Of a stretch of DNA of 64,000 nucleotides, positions 1 to 11,228 are shown piece after piece. The notes beneath the pieces are model-generated. The model saw only the letters and a list, made by a program, of their open reading frames with translations. It did not search any database and was not told the origin of the DNA. Every line of letters starts with the position of its first letter. Positions within the stretch are counted from its first letter, which is position 1. The translations under genes and the position numbers were made by a program. Source of the stretch: Porphyra umbilicalis (taxonomy: Eukaryota > Rhodophyta > Bangiophyceae > Bangiales > Bangiaceae). The stretch covers positions 1 to 64,000 of the forward strand of contig KV919011.1 in the NCBI GenBank assembly GCA_002049455.2, read 5' to 3'.

Positions 1-645
1 CATTTTTACGCCTGGTGTGCTCTCGGCGGGACCCGACTGGGAAGTATGGCATTCCCGATGAGGTCAGAGGGATGGACGTGTTCTCCTCGTATGGTGGTGC
101 GTGTCGCTATACCGACGTGATGTCCATTGTTGACTCTGTGGGGTGCCTGACGAGGGATGGTCGTCACCACGTCCTGTTTACGCGGGAGCCATTTTCGAGC
201 GTTGGCGGTTGAGATATTAGGAACAACGGAGCTCTTTATCTCTCCGTACGAGTGGCACTGCACACAGAGGATCTTCCGAGGTAGATTGGTCCAGCAGGAA
301 TTGCTGATCATCTGGAAATACGTCACTCAAGCATTAACAGCGATGGAAAAAATTTGTCTGCTCGGAGAACAGCCAGTCGGTGGCTCGGCCCCACCTCTTC
401 CCCACACCGCCTTGCTCGCCCCATGGGCCGTTTCTCGACGGTGCGTGCGTGCGAGCGCAAAGCGTGCTTCGGTGGCACCTAGTTGCCAGCAGCTGGGCCC
501 CCCAGTATAGCCCGGTGCTGGGTGTGCGGCCGGGCCGTGCCTGGGGTCTCTATAAGCGACATACTCGACTCAATAGGCAGCTGCTGTGCACTCAATAGGC
601 TGCTATTTTCCCGTAGGGCATGGTGGACCGGAGCGGCTGCTGACG
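1..645. other. Left-edge region without a recognisable gene
   Basis: No family is recognised here. A 106-codon minus-strand frame (6-326) runs close to the window edge, and its composition is less GC-biased than the host genes nearby, so it could be the end of a transposon or gene lying to the left. Near 568-605 the phrase ACTCAATAGGC occurs twice within 40 bp. At 606-619 there is a short match to a module repeated near 1.15 and 2.49 kb. I see nothing else I can support. Confidence 0.4.
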
Positions 646-669
646 CCGTGCTGGGCATGCCCAGCACGG
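646..669. repeat. Perfect 24-bp palindrome
   Basis: The sequence reads identically on both strands over 24 bases: arm CCGTGCTGGGCA followed at once by its reverse complement. It lies about 65 bp left of two further perfect palindromes and in DNA with no recognisable gene. It could form a cruciform or be the core of a palindromic mobile repeat. Confidence 0.85.
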
Positions 670-733
670 TGGTGCCGGCACCAGGCAATCATGAACTTGA
701 AATAATGGAATTATCCGTGCTCTATGCGCGCCC

Positions 734-774
734 TATCCGCGCCTAGGCGCGGATACGCCGAGGCGCCTCGGCGT
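734..774. repeat. Two adjacent perfect palindromes
   Basis: A 22-bp perfect palindrome (734-755, centred on CCTAGG) is followed directly by a 20-bp perfect palindrome (755-774, centred on GGCGCC). They share one base. Just downstream, 790-870 carries two TAACAGCGC phrases and an AT-rich part with GATAATTATC and ATAATTATCG. The same two elements (TAACAGCGCC and ATAATTA) recur in the other order near 2955-3063, suggesting related repeat ends. Confidence 0.85.
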
Positions 775-1135
775 CGGGGGGCGCGGGCCGTTAACAGCGC
801 CCTAACAGCGCAGGGATGTGGGTCGATAATTATCACGCGATAATGATCGTCATAATTATCGCAAAATTGTCGAAATCATGCCAGCACGCGCTGATAATGA
901 TCGTCGGTGGGCCTCGTGTTCGCATTTAATTTGAAGAACATACATGTCATGCCGCAAGTGGAACAAGCGGATCCTGGACTCGCTAACACCGCCTTTGTCG
1001 GTCTTTGTTTCCGGAGCTCGCCTGGTCAATGCCCCTACTGCATCACCGGCATGTGCGCACCCGACCGCCGCCGTGCAGGTGGGAGGAGTACTGATATATG
1101 CCATGCTACACTCCTGCCCGGCCGCACGCCGCGTG

Positions 1136-1170
1136 GCGGCCCTACGGGAAAAATTTCCTGGATATCCAGC
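1136..1170 (-). repeat. Dispersed repeat module, copy 1 (inverted)
   Basis: This stretch holds CCCTACGGGAAAAA, then TTT, then the 12-bp palindrome CTGGATATCCAG (1158-1169). The reverse complement of the same arrangement lies at 2474-2508, and the CCCTACGGGAAAA part alone lies, reversed, at 606-619. All copies read in the orientation of the 2474 copy encode a similar Gly-Tyr-Pro-x-Asn-Phe-Ser-Arg-Arg phrase, so the module may be the end of a transposon coding region or of a MITE. Confidence 0.6.
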
Positions 1171-2473
1171 TACTTTCAAAAGCGCCGATCTGACACTCAC
1201 AGGAGACATATTTCCGTCTGTAGGCTCGAAGTTGACCCGCCGTATTCCGGTCGCGGGGGCCCTCCCGTCGTCAAGGATCCAGGAAAAAAGCTCGATCTGA
1301 TGGCACTTTGGTTGGCTCACAACGCTCCTCACTTCACTGTAGGCATACACCTGATTGGTTCTCTGTGTCCTCTGACACTGTTGCTTATAGTAGTTGATTT
1401 GAATGGTATTTATTAGTGCTGCCACGTGAACCTACAGTCAAGTGCAATCAAGCAAGTGGAAATTAACATGAGCCGGTGAAGCGAGCGGCACGAACGCCCC
1501 GAGCCCCCGCCCGCTTCCCCCCCCTGCAAAGAAAAGGCAAGGCACAAGAAGAGCAGACAGATGTAGACAGAAAAAGTACAGGAACATACGGTAAACACCA
1601 TAGCACAGAATAAGGTGCAGAAACAGAGCCAAGAGCAGAGCGGCGTGTACAGGTCAGTGGTCACTTCAGACAAAACAACCCAGCATTCGGACACTCCCCA
1701 CTTACTCACCCTCCAACGGAGAGGGATCTGGGTGGTCGTGAAGCGGGTGGTCGTGACGGCGGCGTCCAAATGGGCCAATCCGACGGGAGAGGTTGCGGGG
1801 GCGGCGTCCGGCTGTACGCCGATAGTGCGGAAGCGGCGCAGCGAGAGATGCCCCCGTCCCCTGTCTCCATCCCCTCTCCTCTTCCACCTCCCTCGTACTC
1901 CTCCCGCGCCTCTCTCCCGTCCCCCCTCCCGTCCCCCCGAACATATCCAGCTCAAAGGTTGGCATAAAAAAAATCACAGCAAGACGTCTCACATGCGTCC
2001 ACATACCTTCACATAGGGCACGCTCCAAGGAAGCAAGGGGGGGGGGATACGTGCCTGGGACAACGGCAAGGACGGGAACAACAGGTGTGCGCGAGGGGGG
2101 GAGGGGACGACCAAGATCCGTTGCAACGCCGCCGAAGCAGCCGATCTGGTTAAACGACGGGGGGGCGGGCGGCACACATCAGGAATGGGCGTCTGGGGGG
2201 GGGAAAGCTGCCCAAGCGCCGGCGATCTGGGCCACACACTGCGGCGCGGAAGATCGCCTCACGTGCAGCGCGCGTCGGGCGACAGACCGCCCGAGATCCT
2301 GGATTTTCTGACCAGCTGCAATTGTGGGGGCTCGCTCAGGTGGCTTGGAATGATACTTGCTGTTTGGCCCGCTCCTGCGAGCCGCTGGATCAGTCGAACG
2401 GCCTCTGTTTCCGACCGAAATGGACTTCAAGGCCACCGGATCCGGCTTTTTCCGGGATCCCGGGGCCAAAAAA

Positions 2474-2508
2474 GCTGGATATCCAGCAAACTTTTCCCGT
2501 AGGGCGGC
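2474..2508 (+). repeat. Dispersed repeat module, copy 2
   Basis: CTGGATATCCAG (2475-2486) is followed by CAAACTTTTCCCGTAGGGC. This matches the reverse complement of 1136-1170 with a few changes. Both copies lie in lower-GC, non-genic DNA flanked by GGATCC-rich sequence, about 1.3 kb apart and in opposite orientation. A genome-wide copy count would show whether this is a repeat family. Confidence 0.6.
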
Positions 2509-3151
2509 GGCCGCCGCTATCGCCGTCGTGATGGTGTGTGTCTGTTTGTTGGTCGTCGCCGCCACGTTCCCGCTCACATGCATGCCATCTCTTCGCAAGC
2601 TGGTCGCCGTTTCTCCTCCCCCCTGCATTTCCGAGGGCAACGCCTCACACACCACAACCCTGGTGAGGGTGTCCGTGTGGCGATCGCGGTCGGCCCACAA
2701 CCACCCCCCCCCTCCGACCCCCCCCCGTCCCAACGGCGGCGGCGGCCGCCGCGCGAGCTGTCCCCCCCGTCGCCCCAAATGACGGCGAGCATGTGCCGCG
2801 CGGTGGAGGCGGCGCCCCACCCCCATAGGCATCGTGTGGAGGGGCGCGAGAGACGTACTGAAGGAGAACTAACATGCTGTTAGACGAGACATGATTCAGG
2901 TCGTCCATCAAGTACTTTCAGAAGAAGTCGGGCTGATGGTTTCTGTAACCATGAACGATAATTAGTCATAATTATGAAGAAAAGAAACCATCAATGATGA
3001 TTTCATCGAAACCTTACAACCCTGTAACAGCGCCTTAACAGCGCCTTATCATAACAGCCCCTTAACAAAGCCCCTCAATAGTGCTCTTGCCAACTTTACT
3101 TTGGGGCGCTTTTTGGTGCGTTTAGAGTGCTTTTGGGCGCTTACTGTACTA

Positions 3152-3450
3152 GTGTCTATTCTACCGAGTGCATCATCTGATGCCCTGGGCATCATTTGAT
3201 GCACTTTTTTGGCACCATTTTTTTCGTGCTTCCCGGCCTCGCACGCTCCTTTTGACAACAGAAACGGACTCAGAGATGTCTTGTTATTCTTGGGCGAACT
3301 CGGAGCCATTGTGCTACGGGTACAAACGGGGGGTGCTCCAGACGCCAGAAAAAGGGGGCTTGAACCGTCGTTGTCTGGCCCTGTGAGAGGGTGCATCATT
3401 TGACGCACCACCGGGCATCATTTGATGCTACTTTGCGGTAGAATAGACAC
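3152..3450. mobile_element. MITE-like non-autonomous DNA transposon
   Basis: A 299-bp element with terminal inverted repeats. The left end reads GTGTCTATTCTACCG and the right end is its exact reverse complement. The similarity extends inward about 35-40 bases with a small gap, through GCATCA...GATGC motifs. A TA dinucleotide flanks each side (3150-3151 and 3451-3452), as expected for Tc1/mariner-type insertion. The inside holds several GCATCATTTGATGC palindromes and no transposase frame. It ends about 230 bp upstream of the exonuclease gene start, so it could carry promoter sequence for that gene. The TIR and TA sites are seen directly; the superfamily is inferred. Confidence 0.7.
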
Positions 3451-3683
3451 TAGAGGGCTGTATGACCCAAAATCGGGGCGCGTTTAGCAACCCGACCGTG
3501 GAATGCGCAGACGCCCCGCGCCAGGCCCCGGCTGAGCTCGGTCGCCGCGCCCCCGTCTCGCCCGCCACGGCGGTGGCGCCGCCTGCCCGCCCGCCGCCCG
3601 TCGACGGCGCCACGGCCGTCGGCGCCCCCCCCTCACTCCCCCCTCTCTTCCCGCCCCCCCCCCCCACCCCACGCGGCGCGGCC

Positions 3684-4695
3684 ATGCCACCCCGCGTGCT
3701 GTTTGCGGCGCCCCCCGCGGCGCCCCTGCGTCGCCACCTGCCGCCGCGGCTGCGGTGCGCCATGCCCCTCCCCAACGTCTCGTCCGCCCCGCCGCCGCTG
3801 TCGTCCACGTCGGCCGCGCGGCGGCAACGGCGGCGGCGACACCGCGCGGTGGTGGCGGCTGCCGCCGCCGCCGCCGCCGCCTCCACCGCCGCCGCCGCCG
3901 CCGCCGCTTCCGCCGCCGCCGCCAGTACCGTGCCGGCCGCGCCGCTGGCACCCGACGGCGGCGGCGGCACCGCCGCCGGTGCCGCCACCCCCCCCCCCCC
4001 CCCCCCCCCCAACGGCGGTCCCCCCGCGGTCGGCGTCCCCCCCCTCACGCGCACGCTGTCCCCCCCCTGACGCCCGTCCTCATCACCACCCCCGACGGCC
4101 TCGCGGCGGCGGGGACGGCGCTCGCGGGGTGCACCCTCCTCGGCCTCGACACGGAGACCAAACCGTCGTTTGTGCGGGGCGCCCCGCCGCAGCCGCCAGC
4201 GACGCTACAGCTGGCCGGGGGGACAGTCGGCGGCGCCGCCAGTGGCGCCGGCGGCGGCGCCGCCGGCCTGCCGACCACCGCGTACGTCATTGACTTGCTC
4301 GCGCTCGACCCCGCGGGCGACGGGCCCGCCGCCGCCGCGGCGGCGGCGGCGCTATCCGACGCCCTCGACCCGCTGCTGTCGGATGCGGGGGTGGCGGTGC
4401 TCGGGGTGGGCGTGCGGGCGGACCTGCGGGGGCTCGCCCGCTGGTACGGGGCGGCCGTGCCGGCGCTGGGGGGGGTCGTCCGGGGGGTCGTCGACTTGTC
4501 GGCGCTCGGGCTGCCACCGCGGGAGGCGGCTGCCGTCGCTAGTGACGGGGGGGGGGGGCGAATGGCACGTGCGCCACCCCCGCCGCCGACTGTGGTGCGG
4601 CCGCCGCCGCCACCAGTGGCGGTACCGCCGCCGCCGCCGCCGCCAATGGCAGTACCGCCGTCGCCACTCCCACCCATGAGGGTGTCGACGTCGGA

Positions 4696-4731
<36 letters not shown>

Positions 4732-5181
4732 TGCGGCGGCGGCGGCGGCGGCGCCAGCGGCGGCGGCGGCGACCTCCCCCGCCGCCGCCGCGCCGGCGTC
4801 GGCTCTTTGCGGGGCCTCGCCGCCACCTTTCTGCGGTTGAACCTCCCCAAATCCACCGCGCGCAGCAACTGGGCGGCGCGCCCCCTGTCCCGCTCGCAAC
4901 TCGCGTACGCGGCCGAGGACGCGCGCGTCGCCGTGGCCATCTACCTCGCCGCCGCGTCGGCGGCGGCGCCCGAGCCGCCGCCGCTCGTTGCCGAGACGGT
5001 CGACTTGTCGGCCGTCCAGGTGCACGTGTGTGGGACGTGCGGGCGCACGTTCCGCTCCCGGTCGGCCATGCGACGGGCGTGCGTGCGGCCAGGCGGGTGT
5101 GGGGCGGATTGGGGGTCGGTGCTGGAGGGGGCGTCGGTGGCCAAGATGGCACTGGCAGACGTGCCGGCTGAGGTGGCGTAG
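3684..5181 (+). CDS. WRN-type 3'-5' exonuclease (DEDDy), organelle-targeted
   Basis: Predicted DEDDy 3'-5' exonuclease of the Werner-syndrome exonuclease kind, which removes nucleotides from DNA 3' ends. Motif I is seen as GLDTETKPS (about 4141), motif II as GVGVRADLRGLARWYG (about 4405) and motif III as YAAEDARVAVAIY (about 4905), with the usual SNWAARPLS stretch before it. The Arg/Ala-rich leader from MPPRVLFAAPP looks like a plastid or mitochondrial presequence. A C-terminal CGTCGRTF...C segment (about 5029) resembles a zinc-binding finger. A long Ala/Pro/Gly insertion (about 4560-4790) splits the nuclease fold. The reading frame changes at two homopolymers, C8 at 4060-4067 and G12 at 4547-4558; both flanking frames carry the conserved motifs, so consensus errors are the simplest reading. 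An upstream in-frame ATG at 3462 is possible. Confidence 0.8.
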
Positions 5182-6572
5182 GGTGGGGCGGGGGGTGGGG
5201 AGGCGTCGCGTGGTTTTGCGGCACGCGCAAGGCCGGAACCTGCTCGGTGCTTTTCTGTATGGAGGTGGAGCAGCGTACTGCGCGCATGACTGCCATGAAC
5301 GCATACCAGCTGGCTGGCAGGGTGGCGATGGCAGCGGCCCGTGTCGTGCGGGCGTGGTACTGGGGGCTACGGTGGGTGGTGTGACACCTGCGTTGGGGTG
5401 ACCGCGCCCCGGCCCCTGGCTGTCTGCGGTTGGCTGCTGCAGGGTGTTGGTGGGTGGTTCCCTACGAGAGCGCCGTAGGTGTAGGCAAGTGTCGGTGGCG
5501 GGTTTATGGCGGTCGGGCGCCGATGAGGGCGCGGCGGTCCTTTTTGGCTTTACGGGAAGTGTGCGTTGGCTCATCGGCTGGCGTTTACAACTTTTCTCTC
5601 GCTCTGTTTCGTCCACAGAGCGCGGCTGCGAGTTGGACCTGTCTGGGAGGTACCCGCGGTGGCGAGCGTCTGCTCTAAGAGACGCCCCCATTCAAGTGTT
5701 GCGCCGTGCAACCTCGCCAGCCCAGTTCCACCGTTGCTGTTCCAGTCTGTAATGCTCGGGCCGCCAATGCAATTGCCTTGTTGTGCCACCGCGAATGCGT
5801 GTTGTCCGTGCTTTGACGGCCTCCGCAGCCTCGCCGCTTCCTCAATTGGCTCTCGCCTCTTCCAACGGCTCATCGCAAGCGACAATTGGCCACGACGTCA
5901 GCTCCGCGTAGGCCACCGGGCACCCCCACCGACACCGCGTGCGTTGGGACGGGACGCCGCCCGTGACAGCCGCTTCCGGTGCGCCGCCTGTCTGTCGACG
6001 CAGCGCCGCTCCTCCGCGGTGGTCGGCACCGCGTCCCGTGCACCCCGCGCTCGTGCACTGTGTGGCCGCGTCGCCGTTGGGGGCATCGTGGGCCGACCTT
6101 TGCGCGGTGTTTGAGCGTTCCTTCCTTCCTTTGTTGGGTGGTCCGTTGCGCGCGCGCGTTCCCCGTCGTTGGCGCCCCACGGTGGGCGCTGCGGTCGGCT
6201 GTGACTTGTGGTCGACGCCGTCGCTGCGCTTGCCTCGTGCCCGTTGGGCGTACGTCCTCCTCTGCTCTCTTCTCCTTATATTTTCCCTGCCCCCATCGCA
6301 TCCTGATTCCCACCCACACTCCATCGTGGTGCCGTTACTACCCGCGTCAGTGTCCCTGTCCTTGCCGTCGTTGCTGTTCCATACGGTAGCTGTTGCTGCT
6401 CCCTCCTCGGCTGAGATCCCCCTTTTGGACTACCTGTTTTGTTGCTTCCCCTTCCGCTTCCCCACGTGACTGGCCGTTTCCCTGTCCGGTCTACCTGTTC
6501 CCCTTTGAGCCTGGCGTACTGGGCGTCTACGCGTTGCACGCTTGTCTCCCCCCCGCCTTCCTCGTCGTGACA
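5182..6572. other. Intergenic region, likely ataxin-2 5' region
   Basis: Between the exonuclease stop and the ataxin-2 start I see no recognisable protein. The last 450 bp before the ataxin-2 ATG are rich in C and T, as is common for 5' untranslated regions, and TTATATTTT at about 6277 could be a weak TATA-like element. Frames in this stretch (for example 5939-6469) have no recognisable similarity. Confidence 0.4.
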
Positions 6573-9500
6573 ATGCCCGGCGCGTGGGGTACCGACAACC
6601 GTCGCAGCCGTGCTTACGTTGCTGGCAATGGTCGGTCGGGTGCGGATACGGGCCGCTCGGCGGGCACACCGTCGTTCGCGGCGAGTGGCCCACCCGGCGT
6701 CGCCTCGTCCCACAAAGATGCTTTTGCGGCGGTTCTCGCCTCCTTGCTCGCCCAGCCCGTCACCGTGCAACTGACGGACGGAGCGGCCTATTCGGGCACC
6801 CTCACGGGCGTGGCGCCCGGCGATAAGGAGCTAAGCCTGGTTCTTCACTTCGCACGACTTCTTCAGCCTGCTGAAGCCGTCGCTGCGCTCGGCATGCCCC
6901 CCATTGGTGGGGCGCCCACGCCTGGTGGTGACACCCCCAGCCGTCGCCCATCGTCGGCGACGGTCACGACCGACTTGCTCATTCCCGGCCACAAGTTGGC
7001 CATGGTCGCCGTCGACGCGGCGGCGGTTGAGGATGGGGAGGCGGCACGGGGGGGTGCAGACGGCACCGCGGCGGGGGCGGCGGCCGATGGCGGAGGGGGC
7101 CGCTTTGCTACCGACACGGGCATTTCGGGGCGCATGGGTGGCGCCGGCGGTGGCGGCGGGGACCGCCAACTGACCCGCTTTGACGATTTTGGGCCGACCG
7201 CACCTGTGGGCGTCGGCGGGGACCTGGGGGACGGGGGGCTCGGCTCGGGCGGCGGCGCGGGGGGGGGGGCTGGCGGCCGCAAGTGGGATCAGTTTGCAGA
7301 GAACGAGCGCAAGTTTGGAGTGCGCACGTCGTATGACGAGCACGACTACACAACCAAGCTCGACAAGCGGCGACCAGGTTATCACGAGCGCGAGTTGAAG
7401 GCGGCACGGGTACGTCACAGGGGCTCCGTTACAGGGGCTTGGCGTTGGCTGGTTGCTTGGTTGTGGAACACACGCGGTCTGTGCTGGGCAGGGCGTGGTC
7501 GTTGATGTGATGCCCGACGATGGTCATTTGCTTTGCGCTTTCGGCCGATACTGACGTTGGTTTGTTTGATTGTGGCCACCGGTGATTCCTTTCATGTGTT
7601 GCCTGGCGTTTTTTTCGCCTGATCTTTCCCGTCGTGATGACTGTACAGGTCGCGGCAGAGATCGAGGGGCGTTCTGCGTCCAACCCCCACGTCCGGGAAG
7701 AGCGTGGCCAAGCTGTCAAGGATGAAGGCGACGAGGAGTCACGTTACTCTACGGTGCTGCGCGCCACCGGCGCGGCCGCGTCGTCCCCAACGGTGGCGGC
7801 ATCTGCTCCTCCCACCGGCGCTGCGGCCTCCTCGGCTTCGCCTGCTACCGTGGCTCCCGTTGGGGACGTGGTGGCACCTAGCCCGCGGTCCACTCCTGCC
7901 GCTCGCTCGTCGCCGCTGCCACCCCGCTCGCCCGCCGTTGCGACGGCTGTGGCCAATGGGACGGTGGGTTCTTCGGGTCCGTCTACCACCCCGACCGCAG
8001 CAGCGCCGTTGGCCCCTCCCGGCATTTCCGCGCCGGCGGGCGTTGGCGCGCAGGCCAGCGGCTCTGCATCTTCCTCCCGTGCGTCCTTGCCGCCCGTCGC
8101 GGCCGCCTCGCCTGGTCTGTCACGCCGGCGGCCGTCGCGTGAAAACTTGACGGCGCCCGCGCGTGGCTCTGGACGTGCATCGGCCGTCCTTGGCAACGCC
8201 TCGTCGGTGGAGCGGCTTAACTTGGACACCGCCACCCCTCGACCGCTGGACCCTGTCGCCAACGCCAAATTCCGGGAGTTCAAGGATCAGATTGTCCGCG
8301 AAGCGTTTCCCCGGGACTCGACGACCAAGGGGTTCCGCGATTTCTCATCTACCTTCAACCACTACCGCCCTCCGGCGGATCGGCGGCAGGGGCGCTCTGC
8401 GCGCGCGCCGTCGCACCTGTCAGATGTGTCCAACGATGATCTGCCGGCCAACGCGGACGGCAATGTCGTCGACGACGTCGCGTCGCTGGCGGGCTCAATG
8501 ACCTCCATGACCGTGCTGGCAGGATCGGACGCTGCGTCGGTGACGTCGGTGGGTGTGGAGACGGAGCCGCCGCCGCCCGCGCCTGCGTCATCCGTGGGGG
8601 CTGTTTCGGGTCCCGACGCCGATGCCGAAGCGGGGTCGAGCACGAAGTCCCCGTCGGTAGTTACGTCGACGATGTCGTCGGTGGCACGCGCGGCATCTGG
8701 AGCGGCCACTTGCTCGGAGAGCGTGGCCACGTCGGCCAGCTCGTCGGATGTGGCCGCGATCAGCAGCGTGCCAGCTGAAGCGGCGACAGGGGCATCCGCG
8801 GGGGTGTTGGCAGCCCCAACAGCAGGTGCTGCCCCCACGGCCGACGCGACCGGTACGGCTGCACCCAAGAGCAGCAAGCCCACGGTGGCACCGGCGCCTG
8901 CCATTGCGGCCACTCCCGCCGCCGCCGTCGAGGCGGCGCCCAAGGCGGCTACCGAAACGTCACCGGCGACGGGCGTTGCCACCAAGCTGCCAGCCATCAA
9001 GGCGCCGGCGACCAAGAAGGGCCTCAATGCCGCCGCTAAGGAGTTCAAGTTCAACCCATCGGCGGTCGCGTTCAAGCCGCGCACTTTTACGGCGCCCGCC
9101 TCGCCAGCCACGTCTGCGTCGGGCTCCACGTCGGGTGCGCCGCCGTCGAGTGGGCCGCCTGTGGCAGGAGCATCGGCGGCAGCTGCAGCGGCAGCGGCGG
9201 CTGCCCCTACCACGTCCCCGCGGGTGGCATCGCACGGCAGCTTCGTGCCGCACCCGGGTGGGGGGCACGTGCGGCCGGGCCATGGACCGCAGGGCGGTGT
9301 CGGTGCCGCCGCCCCGTATGGCAGCGGCGGGGGCGGACCCTACCCGGCGCCAAACTACCGCTTCGGCCCCGGGGGGGGTGCGCCCGCTGGCTTTCCGCCA
9401 GGCGCCTCGTATGCAGGAGGCGCGGTGGCGCCCGCCGGCGCGGGCGGTGGCGGCGCGTATGGGGGCGCTGGTGACGGGGGCGTCGCCAGTGGTTACTACC

Positions 9501-10238
9501 CACCATCATACAACGGCGTGCCGATGATGGTCCCACCACACATGATGGCCGGCCCGCTTCCACCCCCACACGGCTCGTACGTTGGCGGGGGCCCGCCGCC
9601 GCCCCGCGGCTTGCCAATGTATCCGGGCCCCCCACGGTTGCCGAGTGTCGGCTTCATTGGCGTGGGCGCCTTTGGCTATCCCGTCGGAGTCGGCGTACCG
9701 CCAGTCGGCGGACCGCCGCCGCATCCGGCGCACCCGCGGGGGCCCAACGGCGCCTTCCTGCCGCCCCCACCGGGAATGTACGCGCCAATGGGTCCCGTAC
9801 CGGTGGCGCCGCACCCGCCGCTGCCGCTGGGGGCGGTAGCGCCCGGTGGGGGGCCGCCGGCATCGCCGGAATTGGGTAGCGCGCCGCCACCGCCGCCGCA
9901 GTACGCGCGTGGTGGGGGTGGTGGGGGTGGGGGGGCGGTGGTGGCGGCGGCGGCGGCGGGGGTAGCGGAGGTGGTGGCCGCGGCGGCGGGGGCGGTGGTC
10001 GCGGTGGGGGGATGCGCGGCGCGCGCCAGCCCCGCACAAATCACGGTGGGCGGGGGGCGGGGGGCGGCCACCGCGGTGGGCGGTCGGACGCGTCTGGGGG
10101 GGGGGCAGTGGGGGGAGGATAGAGGGTGGAGTGGCCTCGGCGGGGGGAGGCAAGGGCGCACCCGAGGCTGCGGCGACGGCCGCGCCGCCACCAGCGGCCT
10201 CGGCTGATGCGCTGCCTAAGGCAGGACCTGAGCAATGA
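6573..10238 (+). CDS. ATXN2: Ataxin-2 family protein (Lsm-LsmAD-PAM2)
   Basis: RNA-binding and stress-granule regulator of the ataxin-2/Pbp1 family. The Lsm-like domain spans about residues 45-150 (SHKDAFAAVLASLLAQPVTV, later LLIPGHKLAMVAV). The LsmAD domain starts near residue 234 with KWDQFAENERKFGVRTSYDE and continues across an intron. A PAM2 motif for binding poly(A)-binding protein lies at about 9022 (LNAAAKEFKFNPSAVAFKP). Exons are 6573-7409 and 7649-10238. The 239-bp intron has a GTACGT donor and TACAG acceptor in phase 0, and splicing joins KAAR to VAAEIEG as the family requires. After the PAM2 motif comes a long Gly/Pro/Tyr-rich low-complexity tail. The final 300 bp hold RGG-like repeats with frame changes at G runs; the most protein-like end is the stop at 10236-10238. 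The frame in use after about 9930 could instead stop at 10207. Confidence 0.93.
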
Positions 10239-10608
10239 GTGCCGGCAACGGCAACGGGGATGTAAAGACTTTCGTTTTTTTTTGCATGTGCGGCGTGTTC
10301 CTTGCGGAGGGGTAACACGAGGCTCTGTCGTCTTCCCCGGGCATGTCTTGCTCCGTACCGTGACCCTCCTTGTCACGGTACAAGCCGCGCCATGCACGTG
10401 ACGTCGGCGACTCGACGCAGCCCAACCACAGGCCGGTTTCCTCCATGCGGCACGCCCAGACGCCAAGGAGCCACAAGCGCGATTGGCCTGGGCGCGTGTT
10501 TCTCCCCCTCCAACGGACCGACCACCCATCGGCCACACCAAACAGCGTCCGCCAGGCCGCGTCTGACACGTCCCACGGACACTCAGCCGCTCCTGCCGCC
10601 GCCTGCGC

Positions 10609-10994
10609 TCACGCCGCCCCCACCCCCCCCCGCGCCGCCCGCGCCTCGCCCGCCTCGACAAACGCGCGGATGCTCGCCATGACCCGCCCGCACCGCGCCG
10701 CCACGTCGGGCGGCGGCGCCTCCTGCCCCGCCACCCACCGAAAGAGTTCGGGCGTCTCCCGGTCGAGCAGCGCCTCCGTTTCGGCGAGCGCCGCCGCGCC
10801 CAGCGCCGGCACCGTCGCGGCCGCCCACTTGCCGAGGAGGACGTCGAGCTCCAACCACCCGCGCTGGGAGGCGCGGTACAGGATGCGCCGCTGCTGCACC
10901 GTCAGAGGGGGGGGGGGGGGACGCCGCCCGTCGGGCGGGGGGGGGAACCTTGGGGGGCGTGCCGGTGGTCAGCCAACCACCCATCGGCGGGGGC

Positions 10995-11025
<31 letters not shown>

Positions 11026-11228
11026 GCGGCCGCGGCAGCAGAGGCGGGATAGGGCACCGCGGGGGTGGACGTGGCGGCAGTGGAAAGGGGGGAGTGGGCG
11101 ACCGGGATTGGCCGCCAGAGGCTGGCCAGACGCGCCGTCGGGCGCGGCCGCGGGTGGCGGGCGGCCGCCACGGCCGCAGCGGCCGCAGCAGCAGCCGCCC
11201 GACGGCCGGCAGCGATAGGTAGCGTCAT
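10609..11228 (-). CDS. SDHAF2: Succinate dehydrogenase assembly factor 2
   Basis: Mitochondrial matrix protein of the SDHAF2/Sdh5/SdhE family, which promotes covalent FAD attachment to the flavoprotein subunit of succinate dehydrogenase (complex II). The family core is plain: RRILYRASQRGWLELDVLLG, then ELFRWVAGQEAPPPD. The start MTLPIAAGRRAAAA opens a long Ala/Arg-rich leader fitting a mitochondrial presequence, including a run of about 15 alanines encoded by a GCC repeat. The frame changes at G14 (10907-10920 on the plus strand), between the leader and the core; both parts look coding, so a length error in the run is likely. The gene lies head to head with the flavoprotein gene at 12122. The C-terminal few residues are uncertain because of a further C run. 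Confidence 0.85.
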
